Of a DNA stretch of 54,355 nucleotides, positions 34,544 through 43,144 are shown one piece after another. The notes beneath the pieces are model-generated. The model worked only from the letters and a program-made list of their open reading frames with translations. It had not been told where the DNA came from and ran no database searches. The stretch comes from an uncultured Desulfobacteraceae bacterium. Its GTDB lineage: Bacteria > Desulfobacterota > Desulfobacteria > Desulfobacterales > Desulfobacteraceae. The position numbers and the translations under genes are program-made. How positions within the stretch are numbered: position 1 is the stretch's first letter; every line of letters starts with the position of its first letter. Where the stretch lies: the NCBI GenBank assembly GCA_913041495.1, contig CAJWHT010000012.1, forward strand, positions 1 through 54,355, given 5' to 3'.

Positions 34544-35479
34544 TTATATTGAAAGTTCTTTGGTCCGTTTTACGAGCAGGCGGGTACATCCCATGATATT
34601 GTCCGGGGTATACAGGGTAAACTCATCCCGGTAGGATGTGTCAAACATCTCCTGTATCAGGGTGTCTTCCGGTTGATCCCCTTTTCTTATCTTTCGGATA
34701 ATATCCCGGGTGGCGGTTCTGGATTCATCAATGGCCCGAACCACATTATCCTCTCCGATAATCGGCCCCTGGTGAGCCGGGGCAAGACAGGCCGGTGATA
34801 ATCCTTCGATTAAATCTATGGTGTCCAGGTAGTCCTTGGCCCCGGTAAAGAAAAGGGGCCAGAATCCCCGTTCCGGATAGTGAAACCCCATGGCGTCTGA
34901 ACAGAAAAGAGCCCGGTCCCCCGGCACCCAGGCGATCAGGCTGCCCGGGGAATGCCCGCGCACAGGCATCAGTTCGACACGGATGCCTCCCCCAAGATCC
35001 AGCGCCGTATTTTTGTCAACGACCATGGCGTTTTTTAAATCGGGACTCTTCTCCAGGGGCGGACGTTTGGGGGGCAGGCCGCGGCGTTTCAATTCGCCTG
35101 ACATGTAACGGTCTTCTTTGACCAGGGCGCTTTGTGCCTTGGGGTGGGCCGCAAATTCCGGGGCACCGCTGCCGCAGACCACCCGGGCCTTGGGGAATCG
35201 CTCTGCCAGTGCCGGCAGGCCCGTCAGGTGATCGGCATGGGGGTGGCTGACCACCAGGTAGTCCGGTGAAACGCCAAGGGATTCAAGCTGGGCAATGGCG
35301 GTATCGACCATGCCCGAAATTCCGGTTTCAAACAACAGGCTTTTATCCCGTCCCAATACCAGGAACAGGTTGAAGTAATAGTTGCCCACGACCCGGATTC
35401 GGGGGCCGATCTCCAGGGGAAACCGGCTGACCGGAATAAGTGACGGGATGGTGTCTGGTGTCTGTCCGGGATGCTTCAT
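34544..35479 (-). CDS. Metallo-beta-lactamase-fold hydrolase, last gene of the TauE unit
   Basis: The 311-residue protein has the MBL motif HPHADHLTG at about residues 79-87, a FETGISG loop (about 50-56), PVRGHSPGS (about 171-179) and CSDAMG (about 192-197), so the metal site looks complete. Like other glyoxalase II-type members it ends with a long helical part. The gene starts seven bases after the degenerate sigma-54-type regulator and is the last of five genes on this strand. The substrate is unknown; a thioester or persulfide would fit a sulfur context but that is a guess. Confidence 0.82.
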   Translation of the reverse strand: MKHPGQTPDTIPSLIPVSRFPLEIGPRIRVVGNYYFNLFLVLGRDKSLLFETGISGMVDTAIAQLESLGVSPDYLVVSHPHADHLTGLPALAERFPKARVVCGSGAPEFAAHPKAQSALVKEDRYMSGELKRRGLPPKRPPLEKSPDLKNAMVVDKNTALDLGGGIRVELMPVRGHSPGSLIAWVPGDRALFCSDAMGFHYPERGFWPLFFTGAKDYLDTIDLIEGLSPACLAPAHQGPIIGEDNVVRAIDESRTATRDIIRKIRKGDQPEDTLIQEMFDTSYRDEFTLYTPDNIMGCTRLLVKRTKELSI

Positions 35480-35486
35480 GGGAAAA

Positions 35487-36863
35487 CTATTTCTTTTTTT
35501 TATCCATCACCTTGAGTTTCCGCCATAGGGCTGCCCGGCTGATGCCCAGGGTCTCCGCTGCCTTGGACTTATTGCCCCGGGTGAGTTCAAGGGCTTTGAG
35601 GATATGGCCTTTTTCCAGTTCTTCAAGGGTCGGCAACTGCTTGTCGGATGAGGGGGTAACGCCTGTGTGACGGGAGGGGGCCTGATTAAATCGTTCCGGC
35701 AGGTGGGCCGGGGTAATCTCAGTGCCGTCGGCCAAAATTACGGCGCGTTCGATAATGTATTTAAGTTCGCGTACATTCCCTGGGAAGGGATAGGCCATGA
35801 ACAGGGCCAATACCTCCTCTGAAATGGTCTGGATATTTTTATTGAATTCCGCGTTGAGGGTCTTTAGAAAATGGGCACTTAAGGGGTAGATATCCTCACG
35901 CCGCTCCCGTAGGGACGGGATGGCAAGTTCGATGGCCGATAGGGTGTGGAGCAGTTTGTTACTGAACCGTCCCTGGGTTACACGGGATTTGAGATCCCTA
36001 TGGGAGGCAACGATGAACCGGATGTCCCCGGCATTTCCCTTCGGGTTGTCGGTGAGCAGCGCTGTGAGTTCTTCCTGGGTGGCGGCGGGCATGGCTTCCA
36101 CGTGATCCAGAAGTATCGTTCCCGAAAAAGGGGCGGACGGGTCGATGGCCCCTAATAGTTCTTCAAATTGGAATCCATCGCTGAAACATCCGCAGTTGAA
36201 GGCCAGAAATCTTTGATGCCTGCGCCGGCTGAGCCGGTGGATGGACCGGGCGGCAAGTTCTTTTCCCGTGCCTGCCTCCCCCCGGATGCAGATGGTGCAG
36301 TCCAGGTCGGCCAGCCGTTTGATTTCCTTTCTCAACCGCTGCATATCCGTGGTTTCTCCGATGAACCGGGGCAGGGCGTCAACCTGGCTGACCAGGGCGG
36401 ATGCCGAATTGTCCGGACGTGCCGGGCCGATATCCGCATGCTCCGCCGGGGGGCGGGAATCCTGGATTTCCTTAGGGGAATTGACCATAACGTAACTGGC
36501 CTGGGAATCCAGGTGTCTGATCAGGTCCCACAGGCCGCCCATGGCATCTTTTTCAAAGTACTCGGCGTCCAGTTCCCGGCTGGCCTGCCGGGTTTTGGCG
36601 CTGCCGTATCCGGTAAGCAGAATCGTTTTCAGATCCGGATCGATTTCCTTGAGCCGTGTAATGGTTGTCAACCCGTCCATGTCGGGAAGTTTGTAATCCA
36701 CGATGGCAAGGTCAATCTGGTTTGTCCTGGCCTGTTCTATGGCTTCGGTGCCTGAAACCGCCTTCAACGGCTCAAGGCCCAGCAGCGCAAGCCGCTGGGC
36801 CATTGAGTTCAAAAGCCGCGTTTCATCGTCAACAAGCAGGATGGTTTTTAATGCATGGGTCAT
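35487..36863 (-). CDS. NtrC-like regulator with dead ATPase and no sigma-54 loop
   Basis: The 458-residue protein has a receiver (Asp56), an AAA+ domain and a Fis-type HTH (about 425-450, KSKAAETLGISRAALWRKLK). Walker A is intact (GEAGTGKE, 195-202). The segment that should read ELFGHExGAFTGA is replaced by a shortened CFSDGFQFEELLGAIDP stretch (about 226-242) without GAFTGA. The Walker B Glu is His254 (GTILLDH), and the arginine-finger segment usually YYRL reads NKLLHTL. It therefore should not activate sigma-54 polymerase by ATP hydrolysis. It may act as a DNA-binding repressor or sigma-70 regulator. Its start overlaps the end of the tandem-receiver gene by one base. Confidence 0.85.
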   Translation of the reverse strand: MTHALKTILLVDDETRLLNSMAQRLALLGLEPLKAVSGTEAIEQARTNQIDLAIVDYKLPDMDGLTTITRLKEIDPDLKTILLTGYGSAKTRQASRELDAEYFEKDAMGGLWDLIRHLDSQASYVMVNSPKEIQDSRPPAEHADIGPARPDNSASALVSQVDALPRFIGETTDMQRLRKEIKRLADLDCTICIRGEAGTGKELAARSIHRLSRRRHQRFLAFNCGCFSDGFQFEELLGAIDPSAPFSGTILLDHVEAMPAATQEELTALLTDNPKGNAGDIRFIVASHRDLKSRVTQGRFSNKLLHTLSAIELAIPSLRERREDIYPLSAHFLKTLNAEFNKNIQTISEEVLALFMAYPFPGNVRELKYIIERAVILADGTEITPAHLPERFNQAPSRHTGVTPSSDKQLPTLEELEKGHILKALELTRGNKSKAAETLGISRAALWRKLKVMDKKKK

Positions 36864-37663
36864 TACTCTTTATTGGGATCTTCAAGTTTAATGGCGTCTT
36901 TGTGGTCGCCGCCTTCGGCCATGCCTGCAGCGGCCATACTGGTTTCCAGGGAGTTGAGGATCTGTCTGAAAAATCCCCAGAAGCTTCCCATATCATCCTT
37001 TTCAAAATAGGAGGTGTTCAGCGCCTGGGTGGCCTCTTTGAGTTTCTCATCCCCGTGGCCAGTCAATAACATTGTCTTGACAGACGGGTCAATCTTTTTC
37101 AGGCGGGTGATCAGTTCCAGCCCCTCCATGTCCGGCATCCGCTGGTCCACGATGGCCAGTTGAATCCGGTTGCTTTCCATAATGGCCATGGCTTCCGTGG
37201 CGTTTAAAGCGGTGAGGGGTTCATTGCCCCTGAGCCTGATCCTGTCCGCCAGGGTTTCCAGGAACTTGGGATTGTCATCCACCAGAAGGATGTTGACCTT
37301 GCCCAGGGAGAGGTTGGCCAAAAAGTCCCAGAATCCGGAAATATCTTCCTTGTCAAAGTAGGCAGAGTCCAGGGCCCGGGTGGCTTCTTTGAGTTTGTCG
37401 TCCCCGTGTCCGGTGAGCAGCAGGGTTTTGATTTCCGAATTGATGCCCTTGAGTTTGGTGATCACCACCAGGCCTTCCATGCCCGGCATCTGTTGATCCA
37501 CCGCTGCAATATCGATGTGCTGTGCGGCGGCAAGTTTCAAGGCCTCTTCCCCGCTTTCCGCCGTGAGTACGTTGAATCCTTTGAGTTCGGCTCTCCTGGC
37601 CAGGGATTCCAGAAAGGTTTTATTGTCATCCACCAGGAGCAGTGTTTGTTTATTTTTGGTCAT
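36863..37663 (-). CDS. Tandem double receiver protein
   Basis: The 266-residue protein consists of two receiver domains (about 5-118 and 122-238) with phospho-acceptors Asp56 and Asp173, LTGHG switch threonines and a short acidic tail. There is no output domain. In both, the segment that usually reads K-P after strand five is replaced by YF(D/E)K(E/D)D followed by G-x-FW. The receiver of the downstream regulator has the same variant (EYFEKDAMGGLWD), so the three domains look like products of local duplication. It may act as a phosphate sink or relay. Confidence 0.88.
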   Translation of the reverse strand: MTKNKQTLLLVDDNKTFLESLARRAELKGFNVLTAESGEEALKLAAAQHIDIAAVDQQMPGMEGLVVITKLKGINSEIKTLLLTGHGDDKLKEATRALDSAYFDKEDISGFWDFLANLSLGKVNILLVDDNPKFLETLADRIRLRGNEPLTALNATEAMAIMESNRIQLAIVDQRMPDMEGLELITRLKKIDPSVKTMLLTGHGDEKLKEATQALNTSYFEKDDMGSFWGFFRQILNSLETSMAAAGMAEGGDHKDAIKLEDPNKE

Positions 37664-37719
37664 AAGTCACCTGTATCCTTTGGTCAGTTAGTTGTTTGTC
37701 CGTATTGACGTTCGCCCTA

Positions 37720-38151
37720 TTAATGGCCGCCGCTTCCCAAGAGTCCGGATGCAGCCACGGAAAGCACAACGATTTCAAGGACGGCAATCGCGGCATAAAT
37801 CCAGTCTTTTTTGGCAAAATAGCCCTTGAGCAACACCAGGTAGCAGACCACGGTCATCAGTGCCAGAAGTGCAAAACCGATATAGTTGAGAAAGTCGCCG
37901 TTCCCTAAGAGCGCCACCCAGCCCCAACCGTGGGGAGAGTGGGTGTGTTCCAGGTATTCGTTGACGCCCAGCCCCCAGAGTTTGGGAATTTCGGTAATCT
38001 CCACATAGGTGGGCATGATGCCGGACAGATAGATGAAATAGGTGATAAAGAGTATCGCAATCCCTGACCATACTCCCATTACCAGTATGTTTGCGTAAAT
38101 AACCTGCTCTTTTGACGGGCGGGAGGCCGCATTTCTTGTTGCTTCGCTCAT
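37720..38151 (-). CDS. Small membrane protein, probable partner of the TauE permease
   Basis: The 143-residue protein has three predicted membrane segments (about 22-45, 88-110 and 117-137) and a hydrophilic loop with several His and Trp residues. Its size and place beside a TauE/SafE-type permease resemble DUF1634 proteins, which often sit next to such permeases, but I cannot confirm the family by sequence alone. AGGAG lies about eleven bases before the ATG. It probably forms a complex with the permease encoded 50 bases upstream. Confidence 0.6.
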   Translation of the reverse strand: MSEATRNAASRPSKEQVIYANILVMGVWSGIAILFITYFIYLSGIMPTYVEITEIPKLWGLGVNEYLEHTHSPHGWGWVALLGNGDFLNYIGFALLALMTVVCYLVLLKGYFAKKDWIYAAIAVLEIVVLSVAASGLLGSGGH

Positions 38152-38201
38152 TGTATTATTTTACTCCTTGGTAGTCGGTTTGTATATTTTTTATTTGCCG
38201 G

Positions 38202-39179
38202 TTATCCCAGCAGTCCCAGGCCAAGACCTTTGTCCATGGCTTTGAGGCCTGCAAACAACAATACCACGATGACAAAGTAGCGGATCATCTTCGGCTTGGC
38301 TATGGCAAGAACCTTTACCCCCACCAGGGAACCGAGCATCAATCCGACGATTGAAGGAACGCCGATCAGAGGAATGACGCAGCCCCGGTTCATATAAATC
38401 CAGGCCGCAGAGGTGTCGGTGATGGACAGCAGGAATTTGGAGGTGGCCACGGATACTTTCAGCGGGGCCCCCATGAGCAGGTTGAGTACGGGAACATTGG
38501 CCCAGCCGGCCCCAAGCCCGAACATGCCTGCGATCAGCCCGATAAGAATAAACATAAACAGCCCCAGCAGCGTACGGTGTGTTTTCCACTCCACGTTTTC
38601 CCTGGCCCCTTCATCCCAGTATACCCCGCCAAGCCCTAAAGCCATGCCGATGGCGTCCTGTTTGGTTACCACGGGTTTTTCAGAGTTTTTGGAGAAGATG
38701 AGCAGGGCGGCAATACCGATGATGGTGGCCCCCAGGCAGGTCTGAATGATATCCGGGTTCAAGGCGCTCAAATAGAGCCCCAGCATGGCACCCAGGATGG
38801 AAAAGGTGGAGGCGATCAGGGCCACGGGCAGGGCCAGCCGAAGGTTGGCAAGGTTCCGCCGCAAAAGACCCGGGCCTGCGGCAAGTGCGCCTGCCAGGGC
38901 CACCATCAGGCCCACGCCCCTGACAAAGTCGATGTGGAAGGGGAAAAAGCCGCTGACAAGGGGAACATAGAGCACGCCCCCGCCCACCCCGGCCATGACG
39001 GCCAAGATGCCTAATATAAAGCAGAATACAAAAAGGATAAGCGGCCAGAACCACCAGGGTTTATCTCCGCCGCCGAGCATGGCCTGGTCTGCGGCAAATG
39101 CGCTTACCGGATGGGTGAGTATGAGAATCAGTATTGAAAGCAGGAACCCTTTGGTCCGGCCAATGGATATGTTGTTCAT
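38202..39179 (-). CDS. TauE/SafE (TSUP) family permease
   Basis: The 325-residue protein has a signal-like first segment, about eight membrane segments and the two-fold TSUP repeat, with GVGGGVLYVPL (about 66-76) and GLGAGWANVPVLN (about 221-233) as the paired conserved loops. The family exports sulfite, sulfoacetate or related organic anions. The middle cytoplasmic loop carries GVYWDEGARENVEWKTHRTL. AGGAG lies ten bases before the ATG. It is first of five genes on this strand and is divergent from the receiver-kinase operon. Confidence 0.88.
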   Translation of the reverse strand: MNNISIGRTKGFLLSILILILTHPVSAFAADQAMLGGGDKPWWFWPLILFVFCFILGILAVMAGVGGGVLYVPLVSGFFPFHIDFVRGVGLMVALAGALAAGPGLLRRNLANLRLALPVALIASTFSILGAMLGLYLSALNPDIIQTCLGATIIGIAALLIFSKNSEKPVVTKQDAIGMALGLGGVYWDEGARENVEWKTHRTLLGLFMFILIGLIAGMFGLGAGWANVPVLNLLMGAPLKVSVATSKFLLSITDTSAAWIYMNRGCVIPLIGVPSIVGLMLGSLVGVKVLAIAKPKMIRYFVIVVLLFAGLKAMDKGLGLGLLG

Positions 39180-39281
39180 TTAAGCACTCTCCTAATTTTA
39201 TTGTTTACAAATGAAACGTTATTGGCTATACATGGTCTATAGAGTATTAAAATTAAACAGTCAACAGAAAAATATTTCATT

Positions 39282-39662
39282 ATGAAACACATTGACGTGC
39301 TCATAATAGACGATGAAGAAAAATTTGCAGCCATGCTGTCCAAAAGAATCATGCTGCGGGGATTCAGTTCCGACATCTGCCATGACGGGGGGCAGGCCCT
39401 GGAGTGGGTGGCGGATCCTGATAACCGGGCAACCCTGATTCTGCTTGACCTCCAACTGCCGGATATGTACGGTACGAATGTACTGACTGAGATAAAAAAG
39501 ATTGATCCCGCCGTACCCGTCATCATTTTGACCGGCCATGGAACCGAAAAAGACAGAGAGGAATGCAGCCGCCTTGGCGCGTACCGGTTTGTACACAAGC
39601 CGATTCAAATTGATGACATCGTTGCGGTCCTTGGGGAAATCGGGGAGGCTAAAAGCCAATGA
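39282..39662 (+). CDS. Single-domain receiver protein
   Basis: The 126-residue protein is a receiver with the acidic pair in IIDDEE, phospho-acceptor in ILLDLQLPD, LTGHG switch and a HKP motif near the end. No output domain exists. There is no clear ribosome site at the ATG. It overlaps the sensor kinase start by four bases (ATGA). It is the first gene of a nine-gene string and is divergent from the TauE unit. Confidence 0.9.
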   Translation: MKHIDVLIIDDEEKFAAMLSKRIMLRGFSSDICHDGGQALEWVADPDNRATLILLDLQLPDMYGTNVLTEIKKIDPAVPVIILTGHGTEKDREECSRLGAYRFVHKPIQIDDIVAVLGEIGEAKSQ

Positions 39663-41425
39663 TTCAGCAGGTGAAAGGCACACTTAGCCAGGTGTGGCCC
39701 AAGTTCCACCGTCATCGTCACAATGCCCATCTTCATCCGTTTCATACCTTTAATGATTATTGGCGGCTGTGGACCATCAGTATCTGCATTCTGGTGGGAA
39801 CGGCTTTAATACCGTTGTTTATCGTGACACTGATCCATTACCAGTTGATCCAGAAATCCGTGGACAACGAACTGGAATTAAGGGCGGAGCGTCTGACCGC
39901 CACCACCAAAAGCGCGGTGTCCTTCTTTATGCAGGAACGCCTGGATGCCCTGATGTTCACGGTAAGGGAGGCGGGATACCGGCGGCTGAGCAGTCATCGA
40001 CAACTAAATGAAATACTGATGAATATGAAGCTTGGATTCGGCGGGCTTTTGGATTTGAGCGTTATTGATGCTGACGGAGATCAGATTGCATATGCAGGAC
40101 CCTATAACCTTGAAGGTAAAAATTATGCAAACCAGCCTTGGTTTTCCGAAAGTCTGAAAAAAAGGTACTTTGTCAGCGAAGTGTTCACCGGATACAGGGA
40201 AGTTCCCCACATTATCATCGCTGTCAGTTCAAAAAAAGAGGACGGGACTGGCTTTATCCTGAGGGCGACTCTGGACACGGAACGGTTGATCCAGAAACTG
40301 GCATCGTATAAAACCGGTGGGCACGCAGATATTTTTCTTGTCAACAGAGAGGGGGTGCTTCAAACCCCTTCGGTCCGGTTCGGTCCCATATTTTCAAAAA
40401 CGGGTCTGGATGTCGCGTCCGTGGATCAGCATGTTATCGTGGAATTCAATGCCACACCTGACGGCAGGGCGGACATTCTCTTCGGCCGGACAGCCATTTC
40501 AACCAATCTCACAGACACCCCCTTTGTCCTGGTGGTTCAAAAGGAAAAACAACGGATGATGCACATCTGGCTGAAGCTGCGCCGGAGCATCAACTGGACG
40601 GTGGGTGTCTGCGTATTCCTGATCGTTGTGGTGGTCACCATGGCCTCCACCCTTATGGCCAACAAATTGTATGAACTGGACAATGCAAAGGCCGCAACCA
40701 TGCTTCAGATGGAGCAAAGCCAGCAGTTGGCCTCCATCGGGCAATTGGCCGCAGGGGTGGCGCACGAAATCAACAATCCCCTGGCAGTGATCAGCGAGAC
40801 GGCAGGCTATATCAAGGATCTTTTTGAATATACGGACGGTCCCGCAGACAGGGACGAGGTCGTGGATAATATTGACGAGATCTTAGCGGCGGTAAGCCGG
40901 TGCGGCACCATTACAAAACAGCTTTTAGGATTTGTCAGAAGGTTTGACATCCGGATACGTAAAATTTATCTGGAGAAAATGGTGGATGATGTGCTCAGCT
41001 TTCATAAAAAGGAGGCGGAGTATAAACGCATCGCCGTCACCGTATCCATGCCGGATGACCTGCCGCCCATGGAAACGGACAGCGGCAAGCTGCAACAGGT
41101 TCTGGTCAACCTTATAAATAATGCATTTCAGGCGGTGGATGAGGATGGCTGTCTGACCATCCGGGCGTCAATGCCGGAAAAAGAACAGGTGGAGGTCGTC
41201 ATAGAAGACACCGGATGCGGCATCCCGGAGGAAAATCTGGAACGGATTCAAGAACCATTTTTCAGTACCAAACAGGAAAAATCCGGCACCGGCCTGGGCT
41301 TGTCCATCACTTACAGCCTGGTAAAAAAACTGGGCGGTAAAATTTTTGTACAGAGCACAGAAGGTGTGGGGACTTCATTTACCATTCGTTTACCGATGAA
41401 ACTTAACCAAAGGGGGGCGGCATGA
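39659..41425 (+). CDS. Membrane sensor histidine kinase with Cache-like domain
   Basis: The 588-residue protein has membrane segments at about 38-62 and 305-328 flanking a periplasmic domain of about 240 residues with Cache-like features (NQPWFSESLK, FVSEVFTGYREVPHI). HisKA follows with His369 in AAGVAHEINNPLA and an HATPase with DTGCGIPEE and GTGLGLSIT. It is coupled by ATGA overlaps to single receivers on both sides, which points to strict co-expression of the three proteins. The ligand is unknown. Confidence 0.92.
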   Translation: MIQQVKGTLSQVWPKFHRHRHNAHLHPFHTFNDYWRLWTISICILVGTALIPLFIVTLIHYQLIQKSVDNELELRAERLTATTKSAVSFFMQERLDALMFTVREAGYRRLSSHRQLNEILMNMKLGFGGLLDLSVIDADGDQIAYAGPYNLEGKNYANQPWFSESLKKRYFVSEVFTGYREVPHIIIAVSSKKEDGTGFILRATLDTERLIQKLASYKTGGHADIFLVNREGVLQTPSVRFGPIFSKTGLDVASVDQHVIVEFNATPDGRADILFGRTAISTNLTDTPFVLVVQKEKQRMMHIWLKLRRSINWTVGVCVFLIVVVVTMASTLMANKLYELDNAKAATMLQMEQSQQLASIGQLAAGVAHEINNPLAVISETAGYIKDLFEYTDGPADRDEVVDNIDEILAAVSRCGTITKQLLGFVRRFDIRIRKIYLEKMVDDVLSFHKKEAEYKRIAVTVSMPDDLPPMETDSGKLQQVLVNLINNAFQAVDEDGCLTIRASMPEKEQVEVVIEDTGCGIPEENLERIQEPFFSTKQEKSGTGLGLSITYSLVKKLGGKIFVQSTEGVGTSFTIRLPMKLNQRGAA

Positions 41426-41778
41426 GGGTTATCCTGGTGGATGACGAGAAGAAATTCATCAATATGCTTGCAAGGCGGCTTGGATTCAGGGGGATTGCCG
41501 CGGATGCCGTTTATTCCGGCGAAGAAGCCATCAAAAACGTGGAAAAAAAGCACTATGACGTGGCGGTGCTTGACATCAAGATGCCGGGTATCAGCGGCCA
41601 CGAACTAAAGGCTGAATTGAATAAAATAGATCCCGGGTTGGCTGTTATATTTGTGTCCGGGCACGGCGGAGCAACAGGGTCGGGCCCTGATGCGGGAGGT
41701 GAGACCGATGTGTATTTGTCCAAACCCCTCGATCTGGACCTTCTGATCGAAACGATAGGGAAGCTGGCAGGCAGGTAA
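41422..41778 (+). CDS. Single-domain receiver protein
   Basis: The 118-residue receiver has ILVDDE, phospho-acceptor in AVLDIKMPG, VSGHG switch and LSKP. Before the KP motif it has a small Gly-rich insertion (GGATGSGPDAGGE). It overlaps the kinase gene by four bases and lacks an output domain. Confidence 0.9.
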   Translation: MRVILVDDEKKFINMLARRLGFRGIAADAVYSGEEAIKNVEKKHYDVAVLDIKMPGISGHELKAELNKIDPGLAVIFVSGHGGATGSGPDAGGETDVYLSKPLDLDLLIETIGKLAGR

Positions 41779-41811
41779 GGGCGGCCAGTGGTGAAGGAGA
41801 AGACGCTTACA

Positions 41812-42504
41812 ATGAATGCGAATGACACCATAAACTACATCAATGCGGAAGGGCTTCAGTTTTTCGGAAGGGTGAATGCAAGTATCTCCCATGAGCTGAA
41901 AAATATTCTGGCAATTATTTCGGAGACCAGCGGTTTTTTAAATGACCTCACCGATCTTGCCCGCCAGGGGGAGCCGCTGAATCTGTCGTTGCTGGGCAAT
42001 TGCAACCAGAGCATTGCAGAAGAGATCCAGCGTGGGTTTACCACCATCAAAAAGATGAACCGGTTTGCCCACAGCGTCGATGTCCCGGTTACGGAGATAG
42101 ACCTGATGGACACCTTATCATTGACCGCGCAACTGGCAGGTTTTCTGAGCACGACGTCAACGGTCAGGATAAACGCAGACCGGAAAGGGGTGGGACGGAT
42201 TCTGACCAGTCCCTTTCTGCTCCAGAATTTGATTTACCGGATACTCTGCCTGGCTTCTGAAACCGCCGGGCCTGACGGGGAAATTTCCATTCTTGTCAGT
42301 TCGGACACAGACAGCGGAGACCTGATGAGGATTCACAGTCCCGTACCGGGAACCTGGAACGCCTTCCCCACCCCGAAGATAGAGGAGGCCGCCCGTATCC
42401 TGGGTATCGAGATGTCACTGACCGATGATCCGGAACAACTGCAGTTGAAAATACCCTATGTCAGCAACCAGATAGTTGCTCTGGCCAAGGTGCTTCAGTT
42501 GTAA
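41812..42504 (+). CDS. Histidine-bearing degenerate kinase, probable phosphotransfer protein
   Basis: The protein (230 residues from the ATG at 41812, with AAGGAG upstream; GTG at 41788 is an alternative) has a DHp-like helical pair with His27 in SISHELKNILAIISE. The C-terminal half resembles an HATPase fold but lacks the key boxes: the N-box reads NLIYRILCLAS without its second Asn, and no D-x-G-x-G or G-x-G-L-G is present. Kinase action is therefore unlikely, while His phosphotransfer, as in ChpT-type proteins, fits. It lies between two single receivers. Confidence 0.7.
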   Translation: MNANDTINYINAEGLQFFGRVNASISHELKNILAIISETSGFLNDLTDLARQGEPLNLSLLGNCNQSIAEEIQRGFTTIKKMNRFAHSVDVPVTEIDLMDTLSLTAQLAGFLSTTSTVRINADRKGVGRILTSPFLLQNLIYRILCLASETAGPDGEISILVSSDTDSGDLMRIHSPVPGTWNAFPTPKIEEAARILGIEMSLTDDPEQLQLKIPYVSNQIVALAKVLQL

Positions 42505-42592
42505 ACAGGGAAGGGCAGGGCCAACGCGGGGGCAGGCCGTATGATGCATTGGCGTTTTCGGCCTTCAGGATAGTTAACTCAAGGAGGATATT

Positions 42593-43087
42593 ATGGACAA
42601 AACCGAATCAATTCATCTGCTCATGGTGGATGACGAAAAAAAATTTCTGGACACCATCACAGAACGGCTCAAGCTGAAATTTTTTGAAATCACTTCGGCC
42701 ACAAACGGTGAGGATGCCATTAAAGCCGCAGAAAAGGGCGGGTTCGACGTGGCTGTCGTTGACCTGCAGATGCCGGGCATTGACGGGATTAAATTGCTTG
42801 AAATTCTCAAAAAAAATCACCAGTACCTTGAGGTGTTGATCCTCTCCGGGCATGCCACCGTCAGCACAGCCGTAGAGTGTACCAAAATGGGCGCTTTCAA
42901 GGTGCTTGAAAAACCCTGCCCCTTTGATGATTTGGTGGAGGCCATCAAAGATGCTTATGAGCGAAGACTTAAGCGGAAATTTGAGCGGGATCAGGCCAGA
43001 ATGCAGAAGCTGGAAGCCCTTGCGATGGGGCAGTCTCCTTTGGGTATTCTCAAGGAGATGGCCAAGATGGAAGACGAAGGGAAGTAG
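42593..43087 (+). CDS. Receiver protein with helical C-terminal extension
   Basis: The 164-residue protein is a receiver (LMVDDE, phospho-acceptor in AVVDLQMPG, LSGHAT switch, LEKPC) followed by a charged helix of about 40 residues (YERRLKRKFERDQARMQKLEA-like) and a short tail. The tail could dimerise or bind a partner. A strong AAGGAGG site precedes the ATG. It is the last of four phosphorelay genes before trkA. Confidence 0.9.
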   Translation: MDKTESIHLLMVDDEKKFLDTITERLKLKFFEITSATNGEDAIKAAEKGGFDVAVVDLQMPGIDGIKLLEILKKNHQYLEVLILSGHATVSTAVECTKMGAFKVLEKPCPFDDLVEAIKDAYERRLKRKFERDQARMQKLEALAMGQSPLGILKEMAKMEDEGK

Positions 43088-43144
43088 CGCCTTTTCAGGG
43101 GCGTGCGCGTTGGCCCCTGATCAAAAGGTCCGCAGGGTTTCACC

